Of a stretch of DNA of 64,000 nucleotides, positions 26,706 to 36,466 are shown piece after piece. Each line of letters begins with the position of its first letter. Position 1 is the first letter of the stretch. The position numbers and the translations under genes are program-made. Under the pieces are notes generated by a model. The model searched no databases. It was not told the origin of the DNA and saw only the letters and a program-made list of their open reading frames with translations. This stretch comes from Leptospira stimsonii (lineage in GTDB: Bacteria > Spirochaetota > Leptospiria > Leptospirales > Leptospiraceae): the NCBI RefSeq assembly GCF_003545875.1, contig NZ_QHCS01000006.1:171501-235500 (forward strand), read 5' to 3'.

Positions 26706-27464
26706 TTATTGTCGAACACAGTAGATTCCATGCTGAGTGTCGCAACCACTTGCCGAAAAATATCCTCGATCGATAAAGTAGGTCGAGAATTCTTCCGGAT
26801 AGCCGATCGATCCGTATGTAGTTCCTATTGCGGTGCTTGTCCAATCAAAACAACTTCGTACATCTCCCGGCAACCAGGTTCCGGGAGAGCCGGGTGTATC
26901 GATTCGAATTCCTGTAAAAGTGTATGTGTTAGGCGGTCGAGTTCCATCGACGATGATCCGATTGGTAAGTGTTCCCGTATAAATCGCTTGAGAGTCGGTT
27001 TTGAATGCAAGAACGCTGTCGTTCGGATTCAGAGTGCTTTTTTTGATATTGAGATAATTCGTGTTCGGATATAAGACCCAATTCTTCGTCAAATTTCTTT
27101 CACCGGATTCATCCATGATCACCGCTTTGTATTCACTCGGGCTTCCGAAGGCGGAAGGTAAAACTGCCGCCGCATTTTGACACAGAGTATCCGCTCCCGC
27201 AACTCCACCGATATTTCCGTTGGTTAGAACGCCCGCAATATTGTAGAGTTCGAATATATAGCAAGGCCCTTTGTCGGTGGCACAGGTGGATACGTTGGTA
27301 GACGGGAGATTCGAAGAAGAATTAAAAAAACGTGCAGGTTCGATTAGCGCGATCAACGGATTTTTAAGCGCATCCGTTGATAGTCTTTCCGCTTCATTAC
27401 AGGAAACGAAGAATACGAGAAGAATGGAAATAGAAACGGGAAAATTCGTGGATTCATTTCTCAT
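26706..27464 (-). CDS. DUF1554 lipoprotein
   Basis: 252 residues. The N-terminal signal ISILLVFFVSC ends in a lipobox. The body has the collagen-like or C-type-lectin-like DUF1554 pattern typical of Leptospira: IFELYNIAGVLTNGNIGGVAGADTLCQNAAAVLPSAF, then an SEYKAVIMDESGERN and WVLYPNTNY segment, and a cysteine-containing end (CFDWTSTAIG, GCDTQHGIYCVRQ). It is probably exposed at the cell surface. The function is not known. Confidence 0.88.
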   Translation of the reverse strand: MRNESTNFPVSISILLVFFVSCNEAERLSTDALKNPLIALIEPARFFNSSSNLPSTNVSTCATDKGPCYIFELYNIAGVLTNGNIGGVAGADTLCQNAAAVLPSAFGSPSEYKAVIMDESGERNLTKNWVLYPNTNYLNIKKSTLNPNDSVLAFKTDSQAIYTGTLTNRIIVDGTRPPNTYTFTGIRIDTPGSPGTWLPGDVRSCFDWTSTAIGTTYGSIGYPEEFSTYFIDRGYFSASGCDTQHGIYCVRQ

Positions 27465-27706
27465 CGTTTTTTAACCAAGCGAACCCCTGGCTTCATTTAT
27501 CAAAACAAATTCATAAATGATGATTAAACAAAAAAACGAGATATCGGAATTTGGAAAGCCGAGTTTGGAATCAACGTTACAAATCAGGGAACGAAGCGCC
27601 GCGCCTCTTTCCTGGCGGTACCTCTTTTTTTTTAATAGATTCTAAGTGGCGCGGAGTGATTCTTCTTCGATCCTTCGTGCAATGGGATCTTTCGTTCTTT
27701 ACCGGA

Positions 27707-29290
27707 TCATTCTTTTTTCGTCAATTCTCCCGATTGAACGTCCAGTTCTAAGATGATTCCTGATAGGTTTTCGCTTTTTTCGGTTAAGGAAGCCATGGAG
27801 GTTTGAAGGTCGTTGATTGAACTTACGATCGCTCGAAGTCCGACCCTTTGTTCTTTCGATGCCAATTCGATTTCCGATGATAGTGATTTCAGATAATCTA
27901 AGTTGGAGAAGAATTGAGAATTGATCGAAGTCTGTTCGCGAAAGAGCTGTGTGAATTCTTCGAAATGGGAAACGAAATCGTGAAAGAGGGAATCCTGTTC
28001 TTGAAAACGTTCGGCGGTTATTTCCGCGGATTTTTGTCCCGAGGAAACATGATTCGTGGATTTTTTGATGATGTCGGAGATCAAATCGGCGTTTCGCGCG
28101 CTACTTTCGGCGAGTTTAGAAACTTCTTGTGCAACAACCGCGAAACCTTTTCCCGCGCTTCCCGCTCTTGCGGCTTCGATCGAAGCGTTTAAGGAAAGAA
28201 GGTTCGTTCGATCGGCCACTTCGGACATGATTTGATTTACGTCGCTCACGCTTTTAAACGAATCTCCGAGGGCGAACAAAGAAAGAGAAAGTTCTTTTAC
28301 AAAGCCGTTAACTGCGGAACCTGCGTTTCTCACTTTATCCAAACTTTGATTGAGGTGATGATTGAAAGATGTGATACGTTCTATGATCGATTTGAGGTTT
28401 TGACTGTGTACGACGAGGTTCTCGATATTCTGAAATTGATTCTGCACGGTTTCGGCCGAACTTTCAGTCTGCGCTTGAAATTCTTCCATCGTGGAACTGA
28501 TCTCTTCGAAGGAGGAGGCGTGATCGGAAACGATTTGAGTAAAATCGTTCATAAAGTCCCTTAGGTTCTGAGAAGAAGTTCTTAAATAACCCGCCGACTC
28601 ACGCATCTTATTCGTTTTTTCGTTCATTATGGTTTGTGAATGTTCTAATTCCCTTTGTCTTCTTTCCGAGTTCTGAACCAACTTCAAAAAGAGACTGACA
28701 AGAAAACGAACGATCATAGAGGCAGTGAACAGAAAAATGATTTTCATAACCTGCTCCGATAAAGAGGCAAAACCGGCGGAGGCGGCCAACAATGGATCGT
28801 CGACCATCTGTAAACCGTATTGTGCCGCGACGATGATGACGATCGATTGAGTTAAGGACGTAACCAACCCCATAACTAAAACGAATCCGGGTGATAGAAG
28901 AAGGCCGGAACAAATAATATATAGATAGGCGATCCCGTAAAAAATCTGCCCTTTGACGATCACTCCCGAGTTTTGAGGAACGTCCGCCGCAACGACGATC
29001 ATCGTAGAAAACAGACTTAAAACATCCAAAATCATAAATAATTGACTTTGCCTTTCTGAAATTTTACCGTGAACTTTTATTTTATAAAAACTGTAAAGGG
29101 CGTACAACAACATACTCGACACGCCTAAAAGATAAAATGTGTTCTGAGTAACCGTACTCCGTTGCCACGAAGCTATTATGGAAACGTAAAATAGTACGAT
29201 TAGGATCAATCGTATCCAATTGATATAAGCAGGACCGGAAGCGATGATCTCTCGATCCGTTGGATGAATTTTAGAATCTCTTGAAAGCAT
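27707..29290 (-). CDS. Methyl-accepting chemotaxis protein, membrane sensor without HAMP
   Basis: 527 residues from the ATG at 29290 (an alternative TTG lies 11 codons upstream; neither start has a clear ribosome binding site). Residues about 20-205 contain five or six membrane helices. A coiled coil (ERRQRELEHSQTIMNEKTNKM) then leads straight into the signalling domain without a HAMP domain. The hairpin tip is NLLSLNASIEAARAGSAGKGFAVVAQEVSKLAESSARNADLI. It probably feeds the CheA/CheW array. Compared with the receptor at 17835, the cytoplasmic parts are similar but the membrane parts are not. Confidence 0.9.
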   Translation of the reverse strand: MLSRDSKIHPTDREIIASGPAYINWIRLILIVLFYVSIIASWQRSTVTQNTFYLLGVSSMLLYALYSFYKIKVHGKISERQSQLFMILDVLSLFSTMIVVAADVPQNSGVIVKGQIFYGIAYLYIICSGLLLSPGFVLVMGLVTSLTQSIVIIVAAQYGLQMVDDPLLAASAGFASLSEQVMKIIFLFTASMIVRFLVSLFLKLVQNSERRQRELEHSQTIMNEKTNKMRESAGYLRTSSQNLRDFMNDFTQIVSDHASSFEEISSTMEEFQAQTESSAETVQNQFQNIENLVVHSQNLKSIIERITSFNHHLNQSLDKVRNAGSAVNGFVKELSLSLFALGDSFKSVSDVNQIMSEVADRTNLLSLNASIEAARAGSAGKGFAVVAQEVSKLAESSARNADLISDIIKKSTNHVSSGQKSAEITAERFQEQDSLFHDFVSHFEEFTQLFREQTSINSQFFSNLDYLKSLSSEIELASKEQRVGLRAIVSSINDLQTSMASLTEKSENLSGIILELDVQSGELTKKE

Positions 29291-29454
29291 TCGGCTTTTT
29301 ACATCGGTGCGATTTCCGCTCAATGTAAATTTGCTTCTTCGAGAAATCGAAAATTTTAACTTATAAGGTGACGAATGCGCAAAGAAACATCAGGAACCTG
29401 CTTATAATTCCTTAATAAATTATTTCTTATGGATTGGTTTTGATAAGCGAAATT

Positions 29455-30594
29455 TCAAACGATCACCTGTTCTAAGGGGCGACGAGGGGAGTTTGGCATC
29501 CGTTGGGAATATCCGAAACGAACCAAGAGTTGCGGATAAGCCTTTCCGAGATTGAGATATTCTCCTAATTGAGAGCGAAGTTTCGGAACTTCGGCGGGTT
29601 GGTTCATAAAGGCCGATTTGACGTTTAGAGAAGTGGCCAGTAACGTCCATCGTTCGAACGCGCGTCCCACATCGATCCAGGATTGTTTGTCGTTTTTCTG
29701 TGACGTGAATACCAACATTCCGGAGGAACTTCGGATTAATCTTTCATCCGAGTTTCCTTGGCTCTTTGCGCTCACTACCGCGTCCATAAGAATCTGACCG
29801 AACCAGCGAGGCACGGAAGGATTGCCCGTACATCTCGTGGCCAATCCGTCTCCTTTTGTGATGGCTTCGGATTCGTTGAATCGGATCCAGTCCTTAAGTT
29901 CTTGATAATACTCAGGATTGGAAAGCTGGATACGATCTCCTTCTTTCACGTATTCTATCAGAGCTTCGATTTCTTTTTTGTCAGTAAAGACGAGATTCTC
30001 AATCGTTTTTGCCTTGGAGAATGAATTCAATTTTTTTAGTTCGGACACGGACAGATTCCTACCGTCGTATTGGTTACGTGTGGATTGTCTAAGTGGAATC
30101 GCGCGGAAAACGGTTTCGTCCTTCTTTGGGGCTCCTTTTTTGAGAGTCACTCGAATACATTCTTCTTCTTTAGCGGGTAAATATTCAACTTCTGGAATGT
30201 ATCCCATTTGCTCGGAAGCGATCACAAGATTTTCGAGGGCGCAACCTAAACTTATATAGAGTTCTCGATCGTCGGGATCTACGATTCGTAATTTTCTACT
30301 AAAATCCGGAAAGATCCGAATAGTGTTTTCATTGAACGAGAATTTCCAAGGTTGAGAGTTATGACCGGAGGGAGCCAGTGTCGCATAACGTATTAAATCC
30401 AACATCCTTCCGTTTTCGCTCGAAAGATCGGAAAAGGACTTCATCCGAATTCGATTGACTTCCTCCCCATAATCGATTCCGTTACAACCGGGTAATAAGG
30501 AATTGAAGGTCAGGCCTGCTCCAAAAAGTGCGATTTTGGCAAGGAAGTGCTTCCGGGTCAGACGGTCGGATACGATGGAGTGGCGACTTTGCAT
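29455..30594 (-). CDS. Acg/nitroreductase-like FMN oxidoreductase, possibly exported
   Basis: 379 residues. A nitroreductase-like fold is suggested by LIRYATLAPSGHNSQPWKF (FMN phosphate region), RQSTRNQYDGR, and later RAFERWTLLATSLNVKSAFMNQPAEVP. This is closest to the Acg-type FMN-binding group. Near the N-terminus a basic start and a hydrophobic run ending in a cysteine (LFGAGLTFNSLLPGC) look like a lipoprotein or twin-arginine-like signal (RLTRKHFLAK). The ribosome binding site GAGGAG is well placed. Its role is unknown. Confidence 0.82.
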   Translation of the reverse strand: MQSRHSIVSDRLTRKHFLAKIALFGAGLTFNSLLPGCNGIDYGEEVNRIRMKSFSDLSSENGRMLDLIRYATLAPSGHNSQPWKFSFNENTIRIFPDFSRKLRIVDPDDRELYISLGCALENLVIASEQMGYIPEVEYLPAKEEECIRVTLKKGAPKKDETVFRAIPLRQSTRNQYDGRNLSVSELKKLNSFSKAKTIENLVFTDKKEIEALIEYVKEGDRIQLSNPEYYQELKDWIRFNESEAITKGDGLATRCTGNPSVPRWFGQILMDAVVSAKSQGNSDERLIRSSSGMLVFTSQKNDKQSWIDVGRAFERWTLLATSLNVKSAFMNQPAEVPKLRSQLGEYLNLGKAYPQLLVRFGYSQRMPNSPRRPLEQVIV

Positions 30595-30706
30595 TCTTGT
30601 TCTCCTCTCGAAACGGAAGATCCTCTCGCGAATCGATAATCCTACGTTCCGGTCGGTTTATAGGAAGGATTAAAACGAAGAATGATTCAAGCAAAAATGT
30701 GGAATC

Positions 30707-31071
30707 TTAGAGTTTTGACTCGATAATTTCTTTGATCTGATTGATTTCCACCGGTTTGAGTAGATACCCTAAAGGATGAATGCTCAGCGCTTTCTCCTTT
30801 GTTTCCTTATCCGTGTAACCGGTTACGAAAATGATAGGAATCGATTGAAACGAATTAATTTTTTTCGCGGTTTCGATTCCGTCCTGAGTTCCACCTAGAT
30901 TGATATCCATAAGAATAACGTCGGGAGGATGTCTCTTGCGCTTTTGATCGCATTCTCTCCTTTTGAAACGTGATCCGTTATCTCATATCCGATTCGTTTT
31001 AATTCCTTTTGCAGTAACAAAGCAGTTAAGAATTCGTCCTCAACGATAATAATTTTGATCTCGGATTTCAT
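30707..31071 (-). pseudogene. Single-domain response regulator with a one-base deletion
   Basis: From ATG 31071, directly after the kinase stop codon, the frame reads MKSEIKIIIVEDEFLTALLLQKELKRIGYEITDHVSKGENAIKSARD, then goes out of frame at about 30931-30933 and stops at 30895. One extra base there restores the receiver: HPPDVILMDINLGG (phosphoacceptor Asp), VTGYTDKET and LLKPVE. The restored product is about 121 residues with no output domain. The pieces in each frame are otherwise well preserved, so the lesion is recent or a sequencing error. It pairs with the kinase at 31072. Confidence 0.85.
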
Positions 31072-32616
31072 TTAAACTCGAGGAAAATAAAGATCGTCTC
31101 TGAACTGCAATTGAAAGAAAAAATTCGGTTGGTTACAAATGCGTATTCTTCCGTGAAGTTGTCCTTCTCCGATTCCGTAGATCAATTTCATGCCGAGTTT
31201 ATCTAAATTTTTAGGGTCGAGCGAATTTGAAATTCCGACTCCGTTATCGGAATATTCGAATAAGATATCTCCTGAATCCAATTTCTGAATCTCGATAGTC
31301 AGAATTCCGTTAGACGGATCCGGAAACGCATGTTTTAAGGAATTTGAAACTAATTCCAAAAGGATCAAACCTACTGGAACAGCGATATCCAATAAGACGT
31401 GCTGATCTTCGATCTCGCTTTGAATTTTTATTTCTTTTGAAACGTCCTGATTTCGAATCAATATATATCCTATCAGCTTGTTAATGTATTCTCTTAAGGA
31501 AATTTTGGAAAGGTCGTTCGACTCGAATAAAATCTGATGAACGATCGAGATCGTCTGGATTCTTTCCTCCGTTTTACGCACGAGTTCGTCAATGTCCGAA
31601 TTCTTAGGGTAATTTTCAGCTTGAAGATTGATCATACTACGAATCAGTTGCATCGTATTGTTTGACCGGTGATAGAGTTCTCGAATAAGAATGCCTTTCT
31701 CGTCCAGAGATTGGATGAACTTTTTTTTCGAATGTTCGTGTTCTTCGATTTCAGATTCGAGTCTTCTGTTGATCCATAGGAGCGAGTCGTATGGCTCGTT
31801 TACGGAGGAAATAAAAATACTCTTATAGATCAGGTAGAAAGAAACGATCTTATACGTATGACCGAGTAAGCTAAACGTATCGAAGACGGTCGTGTAAATG
31901 GTCATCGAATAATCGCAGAAAATAAAAAAAATGAGTCCCGCGAGAAGATATTTTAGATTCGTGTCTCCCGATTCCAAATACAAATTGAAATAAATTAAGA
32001 AAGAAATAACATTTAAGAATATTATAAAATATTCAAGACCTATCTTTAATTTTGTTAAACCGTATCCTTGTTTATACGTTTCGGGAAGAGTTTCCTGATG
32101 AAAATTCACCGTGTAAAGGGCGACAATAGTGAATAGAAGGGATATGGATAAAAGCCAAAAGCTGTTAATCCGAAGTGATTGTTTTCGGGAATAAAAAAAA
32201 GCGCTAAAAAGAATTCCGAATCCGGTCGTCAATCTCGCTAAGATCCAAAATTGAGTGGATTTGTTCGGAGTATTCGGAGTGATGAGATCGGACATTCCGG
32301 AATACGCAAGAGCGTGCATAAAATCGAATAATCCTACCGTTAAAAACGAGACCGCGATAAAAAGAGAATGGTAGTTTCGTGTTCGTTTATATGTAAACCA
32401 ACCGAGACCGAAAATCGAAATGGAAACCGTGACGCTAAATACTTCCGCGACATTGTGAAATACGAGATAATCCCGAGCGGGTATGTCGAAGTTTAAAACG
32501 AAAGGAAAATTTTGAATGATGAGAATCGGTAAATAAGCGGAAACAAAAAGTGCGAAGAATTGAAGGATTAGTTTTGTACGATGCAAGGATTTAGGATTAT
32601 GATTTTTTTCTGTCAT
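31072..32616 (-). CDS. MASE3-type sensor histidine kinase (HisKA_2)
   Basis: 514 residues. Residues about 15-270 form seven or eight membrane helices of MASE3 type (FHNVAEVF, GLFDFMHALAYSGM). A short coiled coil leads to the phosphoacceptor region ELYHRSNNTMQLIRSMINLQ, His316; most HisKA_2 kinases have HHRVKNN here. The ATP-binding domain has a normal N box (LVSNSLKHAF) and DNGVGI. The stop codon abuts the ATG of the receiver gene (TAAATG), so the two are one operon. The paired receiver is frameshifted, so the pathway may be uncoupled. Confidence 0.9.
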   Translation of the reverse strand: MTEKNHNPKSLHRTKLILQFFALFVSAYLPILIIQNFPFVLNFDIPARDYLVFHNVAEVFSVTVSISIFGLGWFTYKRTRNYHSLFIAVSFLTVGLFDFMHALAYSGMSDLITPNTPNKSTQFWILARLTTGFGILFSAFFYSRKQSLRINSFWLLSISLLFTIVALYTVNFHQETLPETYKQGYGLTKLKIGLEYFIIFLNVISFLIYFNLYLESGDTNLKYLLAGLIFFIFCDYSMTIYTTVFDTFSLLGHTYKIVSFYLIYKSIFISSVNEPYDSLLWINRRLESEIEEHEHSKKKFIQSLDEKGILIRELYHRSNNTMQLIRSMINLQAENYPKNSDIDELVRKTEERIQTISIVHQILFESNDLSKISLREYINKLIGYILIRNQDVSKEIKIQSEIEDQHVLLDIAVPVGLILLELVSNSLKHAFPDPSNGILTIEIQKLDSGDILFEYSDNGVGISNSLDPKNLDKLGMKLIYGIGEGQLHGRIRICNQPNFFFQLQFRDDLYFPRV

Positions 32617-32912
32617 CGTTATTGACTGCTTCTCGTTCGTTTTACAAACCCCAATTCATTGACATAAAATCGATTCCATGCCGACAACTCAGGTATTTTA
32701 ACTCTAATTTTATTTAAATAAAAAGACGGAGGAGTTTCCAAAGGTGTCGGCTCATAAACCGGAACGATCCTTTTTTCAATCGACGAAATAAATGTGAAAA
32801 TGTTTCTTTAGATCTATCTCCCTCCAAATTTCAACTCACGAATGGTGGACGATTCGAATTCCTGCTTTGAAAGGCAGTCGTAGACGGCTCACTTAAGTGA
32901 CACTCTATCGTA

Positions 32913-35444
32913 TTATCTTTTGGATAGGATTATCCAATCGTAAATCAACTGCTCTATATCCTTTCTGTAATATGGTTTTGCAAGAAAGCCGGACATCCCC
33001 GCATTTCTGCACTTCGCCTTATCCTCTTGTAACACATCTGCTGTTACGGGAATGATCACGGGCTTTTTAACGATCTTCGGATCGTTTAAGATCCACTGTG
33101 AAGCCGTGATTCCGTCCAAATTCGGCATGTTGATATCCATAAAGATTAGATCGAAGTTTTCTTTTTTTGCTTTTTCAACTGCTTCCAATCCGTCCTTTGC
33201 GACTTCGCAGTGGATATTCAACTTTCTTAAAATACGGGATAATAGAAAAACATTCGTGGAATCGTCCTCCGCGATGAGAATTTTCGTATTTTGAGGGAGT
33301 CCTGATAAATCGACTTCATCGATCGTTTTCGGAATTTCTCCGGAAGATTTTTCGGATAATAAAATTGTGAATTCAAACGTAGAACCGTCTTTTTCGTTTC
33401 GGAACGCACGTATGGTCCCTTGCATCAGCTCTACCAATTTTTTTGATATCGCAAGTCCGAGTCCGGTTCCTCCGTAACGTCTCGAAATACTAGAATCTAA
33501 TTGAAAGAACTTCTGAAAGAGCAGATCGATTTTTTCATTCGGAATTCCGATTCCGCTGTCGGCAACTTGGATTTTATAACGGACGAGATTCTCCGGTTTT
33601 AGGAGTTCCGAATCCAGAATGATATCGATCGTTCCGGAATCCGTAAATTTGATCGCGTTCGAAAGAAGATTGGAAAGAATCTGTTTGATTCGATGTTCGT
33701 CGCCCATAGCCGAGTCTACAAAGCCGGGAGAATAAATTACGTTTAGTTCCAACCCTTTTTGTAGGACTTGAAATCGAAAGATTCCTTGCATCTCTTGCAA
33801 AATCTGCGCCCAGGAAAGGACTCCGAGTTCGAGTTCTATTTTATCGGCTTCTAATTTAGAATAATCTAAAATATCATTGATGATCTTAAAAAGGGTTTCA
33901 CCGCTACTTTGAATCAGACTTCGTATATGCTCTTGATTTTCGTTGAGGGGAGTCGTTTTGAACTGTTCGATCAATCCGATGATCCCGTTCAAAGGGGTTC
34001 TAATTTCATGACTCATCGTCGCCAGAAATTGAGACTTAACCTTATTAGCGAGTTCCGCCTCGTTTCTCGCTTTTACCAGTTCCTGAGTTCTCAATAACAC
34101 CTGGGTTTCTAAATTCGTATTTTGTAATTCCTTCAATTCCATCAGTTCGCGATGAGTTCGAAGGCTCTCCTTCAGAGTCGATTCCAGTTCGAAGGCGAGT
34201 TGTTCCGATCTTTGGATCGCTCGTGTAAGTTTTTTTGCTAAAACGCTCGCTTGAAGAAGAATAAAAAGAATCACACCGAGATTGGAATAGTATCCGGTAG
34301 AAAGATAACCTAAAGTGAATAGAATGTCATTTACAACCGTCGTCGAAAAAACCACGTAAGCGACCAGAATTACCGAAGCTCCTTCTCGATTCTTTTTCAA
34401 AGCCCTGATCATATAAGGAATGAGACCGAGAGGAAGAATAGCGATTAGGGTAAATTCAACGGCGGAAAAACGCGTAAATACGGCAACGGGCAGAATGAGA
34501 GCGAAGATAAACATGGAAAATACGCCGATCGTCGAATAAATGAAGTTAGACGGAACTTCCGTAGGAAAAAGGGATTTGATAAACATACACATGGAAATAC
34601 AAATCGAGAACACGACGAAATAGATGAATCGAATATAAAAATCAAAGTTCATTTCCGGAAAGAATAAGACGATGCTATGATTTTCCGCGCTCAATTGTCG
34701 AAGCGACATTAGAACACAAAAAAGAGCGAAATAAAAGTATTCTCTAGAGCGCGTCCGAAAGAGAAAAATCATAAGATGATAGAGTCCGACTAAAAAGATC
34801 GAGGAGAAACTCGCAATCTCCGCGAGAAGGTGTTTAATCTGCGTATTTCTGATCTGGTCCCATTCTCCGAAATACAAAGGGCGCCAGAAGCCGTGATTCT
34901 CGTGATTGAAGTTCGAAACCCAGACCACGATTGTTACCTCGTCTCGAAGATAATCCAACCGGACTCGATCCGGTTTGACGGCTGGGATCATACTTTCGTA
35001 GCTGGATCCAACCTTCCCGATACGAACTACGGATTTCTGATTCACAAAAATTTCGAACGCGGATAGAATTTCGGTCCAGCTGATCCCATAGGATCCTTGA
35101 AACGACTTGGGGAGTTTGATTCTGATCCGATAGGTAGCCTTTCCGAAAGGAGAAAGGTTTTTTTCGGGAATATCATAGAATTTCCAGTAAGAGGGGACAG
35201 CCTGATATCCGTTGCAGTGTTCTTTCCAGAACGACTCGTCTGCGTTCGGAGGGATCAACTCATCCCAACAAAATTCCCAATTCCCCTTTAAGTTGAGGAT
35301 TCCGTCCTGGCTCGGGTTCCAATTGGAAAGATCCACTTCACCGTTCTGAATAAGAAGAGGATGGTTTTCGAAGTCCTTACAAGCGGTACAGAAAAATAAA
35401 ATTAAAACGATCGGTAAGGTTAATTTGAAATCACTTAAACGCAT
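32913..35444 (-). CDS. 7TMR-DISM hybrid histidine kinase with receiver
   Basis: 843 residues. The N-terminus is a signal sequence with a possible lipobox (VLILFFCTACKDF). A DISM-type periplasmic beta domain (about 30-190) and a seven-helix DISM region (about 195-400) follow, then a coiled coil, HisKA (SHEIRTPLNGI, His479), HATPase (NLLSNAIKFT, DSGIGI, GGTGLGLAISKKL) and a C-terminal receiver (MDINMPNLDG, Asp770; final AKPYYRKDIE). It senses a small molecule, probably a carbohydrate, and may phosphotransfer onward. It stands alone, with no output-domain partner nearby. Confidence 0.93.
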   Translation of the reverse strand: MRLSDFKLTLPIVLILFFCTACKDFENHPLLIQNGEVDLSNWNPSQDGILNLKGNWEFCWDELIPPNADESFWKEHCNGYQAVPSYWKFYDIPEKNLSPFGKATYRIRIKLPKSFQGSYGISWTEILSAFEIFVNQKSVVRIGKVGSSYESMIPAVKPDRVRLDYLRDEVTIVVWVSNFNHENHGFWRPLYFGEWDQIRNTQIKHLLAEIASFSSIFLVGLYHLMIFLFRTRSREYFYFALFCVLMSLRQLSAENHSIVLFFPEMNFDFYIRFIYFVVFSICISMCMFIKSLFPTEVPSNFIYSTIGVFSMFIFALILPVAVFTRFSAVEFTLIAILPLGLIPYMIRALKKNREGASVILVAYVVFSTTVVNDILFTLGYLSTGYYSNLGVILFILLQASVLAKKLTRAIQRSEQLAFELESTLKESLRTHRELMELKELQNTNLETQVLLRTQELVKARNEAELANKVKSQFLATMSHEIRTPLNGIIGLIEQFKTTPLNENQEHIRSLIQSSGETLFKIINDILDYSKLEADKIELELGVLSWAQILQEMQGIFRFQVLQKGLELNVIYSPGFVDSAMGDEHRIKQILSNLLSNAIKFTDSGTIDIILDSELLKPENLVRYKIQVADSGIGIPNEKIDLLFQKFFQLDSSISRRYGGTGLGLAISKKLVELMQGTIRAFRNEKDGSTFEFTILLSEKSSGEIPKTIDEVDLSGLPQNTKILIAEDDSTNVFLLSRILRKLNIHCEVAKDGLEAVEKAKKENFDLIFMDINMPNLDGITASQWILNDPKIVKKPVIIPVTADVLQEDKAKCRNAGMSGFLAKPYYRKDIEQLIYDWIILSKR

Positions 35445-36466
35445 TTGATTTGTTCAGAAATTTCGGCCTAAATTCTTCTCCTTTCAAGGCTGAAAAATCA
35501 AAAGGGAAGACCTCTCCTACATAGTACGACAAAATTTAAAAATAAGAAACCGTTTTTCAAAAAATTCTAATATACTTGGGCTTCGGAACGGGTAAGAAGA
35601 ACCGCCAAACGATAAGAAGTCGGTCAGCAATTTGTACGACGAATCTAAGGGTTGAATTCTATCACTTTCTAAGAATTAAAACGCTCGACGTTCGTTATTG
35701 GAATAGGCTCGAATTTTCGATTTCTACGTAAAATCCGAGGCTCCGGATCAAAAGATCTTAATCGCTCCAATTCTCTGCGTAGATCAAAGACGCTCCTTTG
35801 CGATTGAGCGAAGGTTTGGGGAGCTTTTGCGGTCGTTTGTTTATTTTTGACGATTCCCTAAGAATCCTTTCGGCAAAAAGAACGGCAGGTCCGTTTCCTG
35901 AATTTCAGAAATATTTTCTTGATAAGTTTTCAAAAACGGTTCTTCGATACCCGAAGCAAAAATCGGATTTTGTTCAACTTAGTAAATTTTCGATCGATCA
36001 AAATTCCTACCGGAATCTTGGAACTCTCGATACTGGTAAGAATCATCCCTGCGACCTCCTTGTACGAAAAAAGGGATTGTGATCTTTCCAACGGAACGAG
36101 AGAAGGATTTAGATTTTGATTAAAGATTTCCTTAGTCACCTTCGGACTGTTTTTATAAACCGTTTGAACCGTTCAACCGAATTGGGCCGCTTTGTTCGAA
36201 AGGTTCTCAAACATTTCGGTTTCAAAAACTTTCCCTTTCTAAAGGGAAAGATCCGTAAGCGAAGAGAAGAATCGAGAATCGGTTCTCCTAAACCAATGTG
36301 AGTCGGGAAGAGTTCGGAAATGAGATTTTCATCTGTCTTCTCTCCGCATCTGCAAAGTTAGCTGACGGATAGGAATGAGAGATATCCTTTGCGTCCGAGA
36401 TGCAATTCGCCTCAAAAGTTGGTTCCTTCTTTCCGGATGACTCCGAACTCGGTCGACACAAGCATA
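35445..36466. other. 1-kb gap with no intact gene
   Basis: A minus-strand frame at 35930-36165 reads QTVYKNSPKVTKEIFN, then VPLERSQSLFSYKEVAGMILTSIESSKIPVGILIDRKF. It looks protein-like but has no start, no family match and stops early. The rest is short random frames. It may be the remains of a lost gene between the hybrid kinase and the ATPase. Confidence 0.35.

Noticed and set aside
32617..32912. Segment with GATTCGAATTCC that resembles a T-loop
   Set aside because: No complete cloverleaf can be drawn around it on either strand.
36116..36301. 61-codon plus-strand frame in the 35.4-36.5 kb gap
   Set aside because: No family resemblance or ribosome binding site; composition looks like chance.
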